From Nitrospira sp. (GTDB lineage Bacteria > Nitrospirota > Nitrospiria > Nitrospirales > Nitrospiraceae): a DNA stretch of 64,000 nt. The first letter of the stretch is position 1. Every line of letters begins with the position of its first letter. Below the pieces are notes generated by a model. The model saw only the letters and a list, made by a program, of their open reading frames with translations. It had not been told where the DNA came from and did no database searches. Both the position numbers and the translations under genes were made by a program. Positions 63,424 through 64,000 of the stretch are shown in pieces. The DNA is taken from assembly GCA_018242765.1 (NCBI GenBank), contig JAFEBH010000009.1:358281-422280 (forward strand), written 5' to 3'.

Positions 63424-63934
63424 GTGATTCCTTTTGGGCCACTTAAGTTGTATGCCACGGGATGTATTAAAATCAGTAGCCCGACACCAAAGCAACCTTT
63501 CTGTCCCATGTTTGAGCATATCACATGCCAGTAAGTTATCTTCGAAGCCCCTGATTTTGCAATTAAGACTCCTGGTAGTTTTTGACCAGCCTGCGCTAAA
63601 TGTTCAAAATGGTACAGGAAACCTGGTGATGGTATTAGGGGAGGCTGTATTCCCTCGTGTTGGTTTGAACGGCGAGTGCGCGTGCTTGTGGGATCGAGTC
63701 TTTCTGGTTGATGCCGATCTGATCGCTGATGACTGACGGCCAGACATCGGATTCGCAATGCCTTCAGCGAATCGCCACGAGTTCTTCCAGTGCCTTCGCA
63801 TGCCCTTTGGGGGGTGGCGATTGCAGCGCAGTTGAGTGGGAGATCAACGAAGCAAAGATGGCGAATCAGATCTATGTATGCACTGCGAATGTCCTGCTGT
63901 CGACTGTGTGAGTGTATGTAGTGCGCCCCTGAAA
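63424..63934. other. Noncoding stretch at the right end
   Basis: About 510 bases. Open frames on both strands here lack family features and ribosome sites, and I could not support a gene. A GATTCG/CGAATC inverted repeat near 63748-63770 is too short to interpret. The IS3-type tail that follows suggests this is the outer flank of a mobile element. Confidence 0.35.
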
Positions 63935-64000
63935 TCAAGCCACGCGAGATGATTGTTGGGCCCGGGATTGAATCGGGCTCCGATACCCCAGCGCCTGAGG
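63935..64000 (-). pseudogene. C-terminal end of an IS3-type transposase, cut by the window
   Basis: The last 22 codons read PQALGYRSPIQSRAQQ and end at TGA 63937-63935. The QALGYRSP stretch is the well-known C-terminal motif of IS3-family transposases (RPHxALGYRSP). The element must continue to the right of the window, so completeness cannot be judged. The identification rests on about ten residues. Confidence 0.55.

Noticed and set aside
63420..63938. 172-codon minus-strand frame at the right end
   Set aside because: It overlaps the start of the beta-helix gene in another frame, has no ribosome site and shows no domain pattern.

Overview
The window reads as chromosomal DNA of a Gram-negative bacterium that carries GatCAB amidotransferase genes (indirect Gln/Asn-tRNA charging) and an outer-membrane exopolysaccharide export system. 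Gene content and order (metG-holB-tmk; glmU-glmS-gatC-panD-gatA; gatB-eno-ftsB-era; mgtE-recO-glgA) look to me like Nitrospira or a close relative in the Nitrospirota. That is an inference from recalled gene content, not a database match.

Layout. (1) 1-3.1 kb is a scrap zone. It holds a cupin gene, a RelBE-type toxin-antitoxin pair with both genes damaged, a nucleotidyltransferase/HEPN pair whose HEPN gene is frameshifted, and two decayed fragments of the 3' end of a cation-efflux (CDF) gene whose intact copy sits at 3.1-4.0 kb. (2) 2.2-25.1 kb is mostly dense housekeeping sequence. The minus strand carries an esterase, the CDF transporter, an exported protein, metG, holB and tmk. The plus strand carries a DUF502 membrane protein, glmU, glmS, gatC, panD, gatA, two small envelope proteins, gatB, eno, an FtsB-like gene, era, mgtE, recO, a DUF971 gene, a lipoprotein gene and glgA. 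Several stops and starts overlap (ATGA). (3) 25.1-27.9 kb holds a lipoprotein gene whose Shine-Dalgarno sequence lies inside a perfect hairpin, a LuxR-type regulator, a PilZ-domain protein and long noncoding spacers. (4) 27.9-56.6 kb is a large exopolysaccharide locus. It has sugar-nucleotide enzymes (RfbF, NAD-dependent epimerase, C-methyltransferase, RfbC, aminotransferase, a DUF4910 protein, a putative oxygenase), two Wza-like export proteins, an outer-membrane barrel, an ABC exporter (Wzm/Wzt), one GT2 and five GT4 glycosyltransferases, an O-antigen-ligase/polymerase-like protein, two ATP-grasp proteins, a PaaK-like adenylating enzyme, an asparagine-synthase-like protein and a beta-helix protein on the opposite strand. 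(5) 57.2-59.9 kb is a three-layer nest of dead insertion sequences: IS5-type, IS1595-type inserted at its end, IS30-type inserted inside the IS1595 transposase. (6) 60-63.4 kb returns to the locus, with a Mur-ligase/peptidyl-tRNA-hydrolase-like fusion broken in its second half and a second, paralogous beta-helix protein. The right edge carries the last codons of an IS3-type transposase.

How it fits together (inference). The locus appears to make a glycan with unusual, possibly C-methylated and aminated sugars. Its unusual richness in amide- or acyl-adenylate-forming enzymes (TupA-like and RimK-like ATP-grasp, PaaK-like, Asn-synthase-like, Mur-ligase-like) suggests amino-acid or amide decoration. 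Export would run through Wzm/Wzt and the Wza-like proteins. The beta-helix proteins could act on the product, and the nearby PilZ protein could link production to cyclic-di-GMP.
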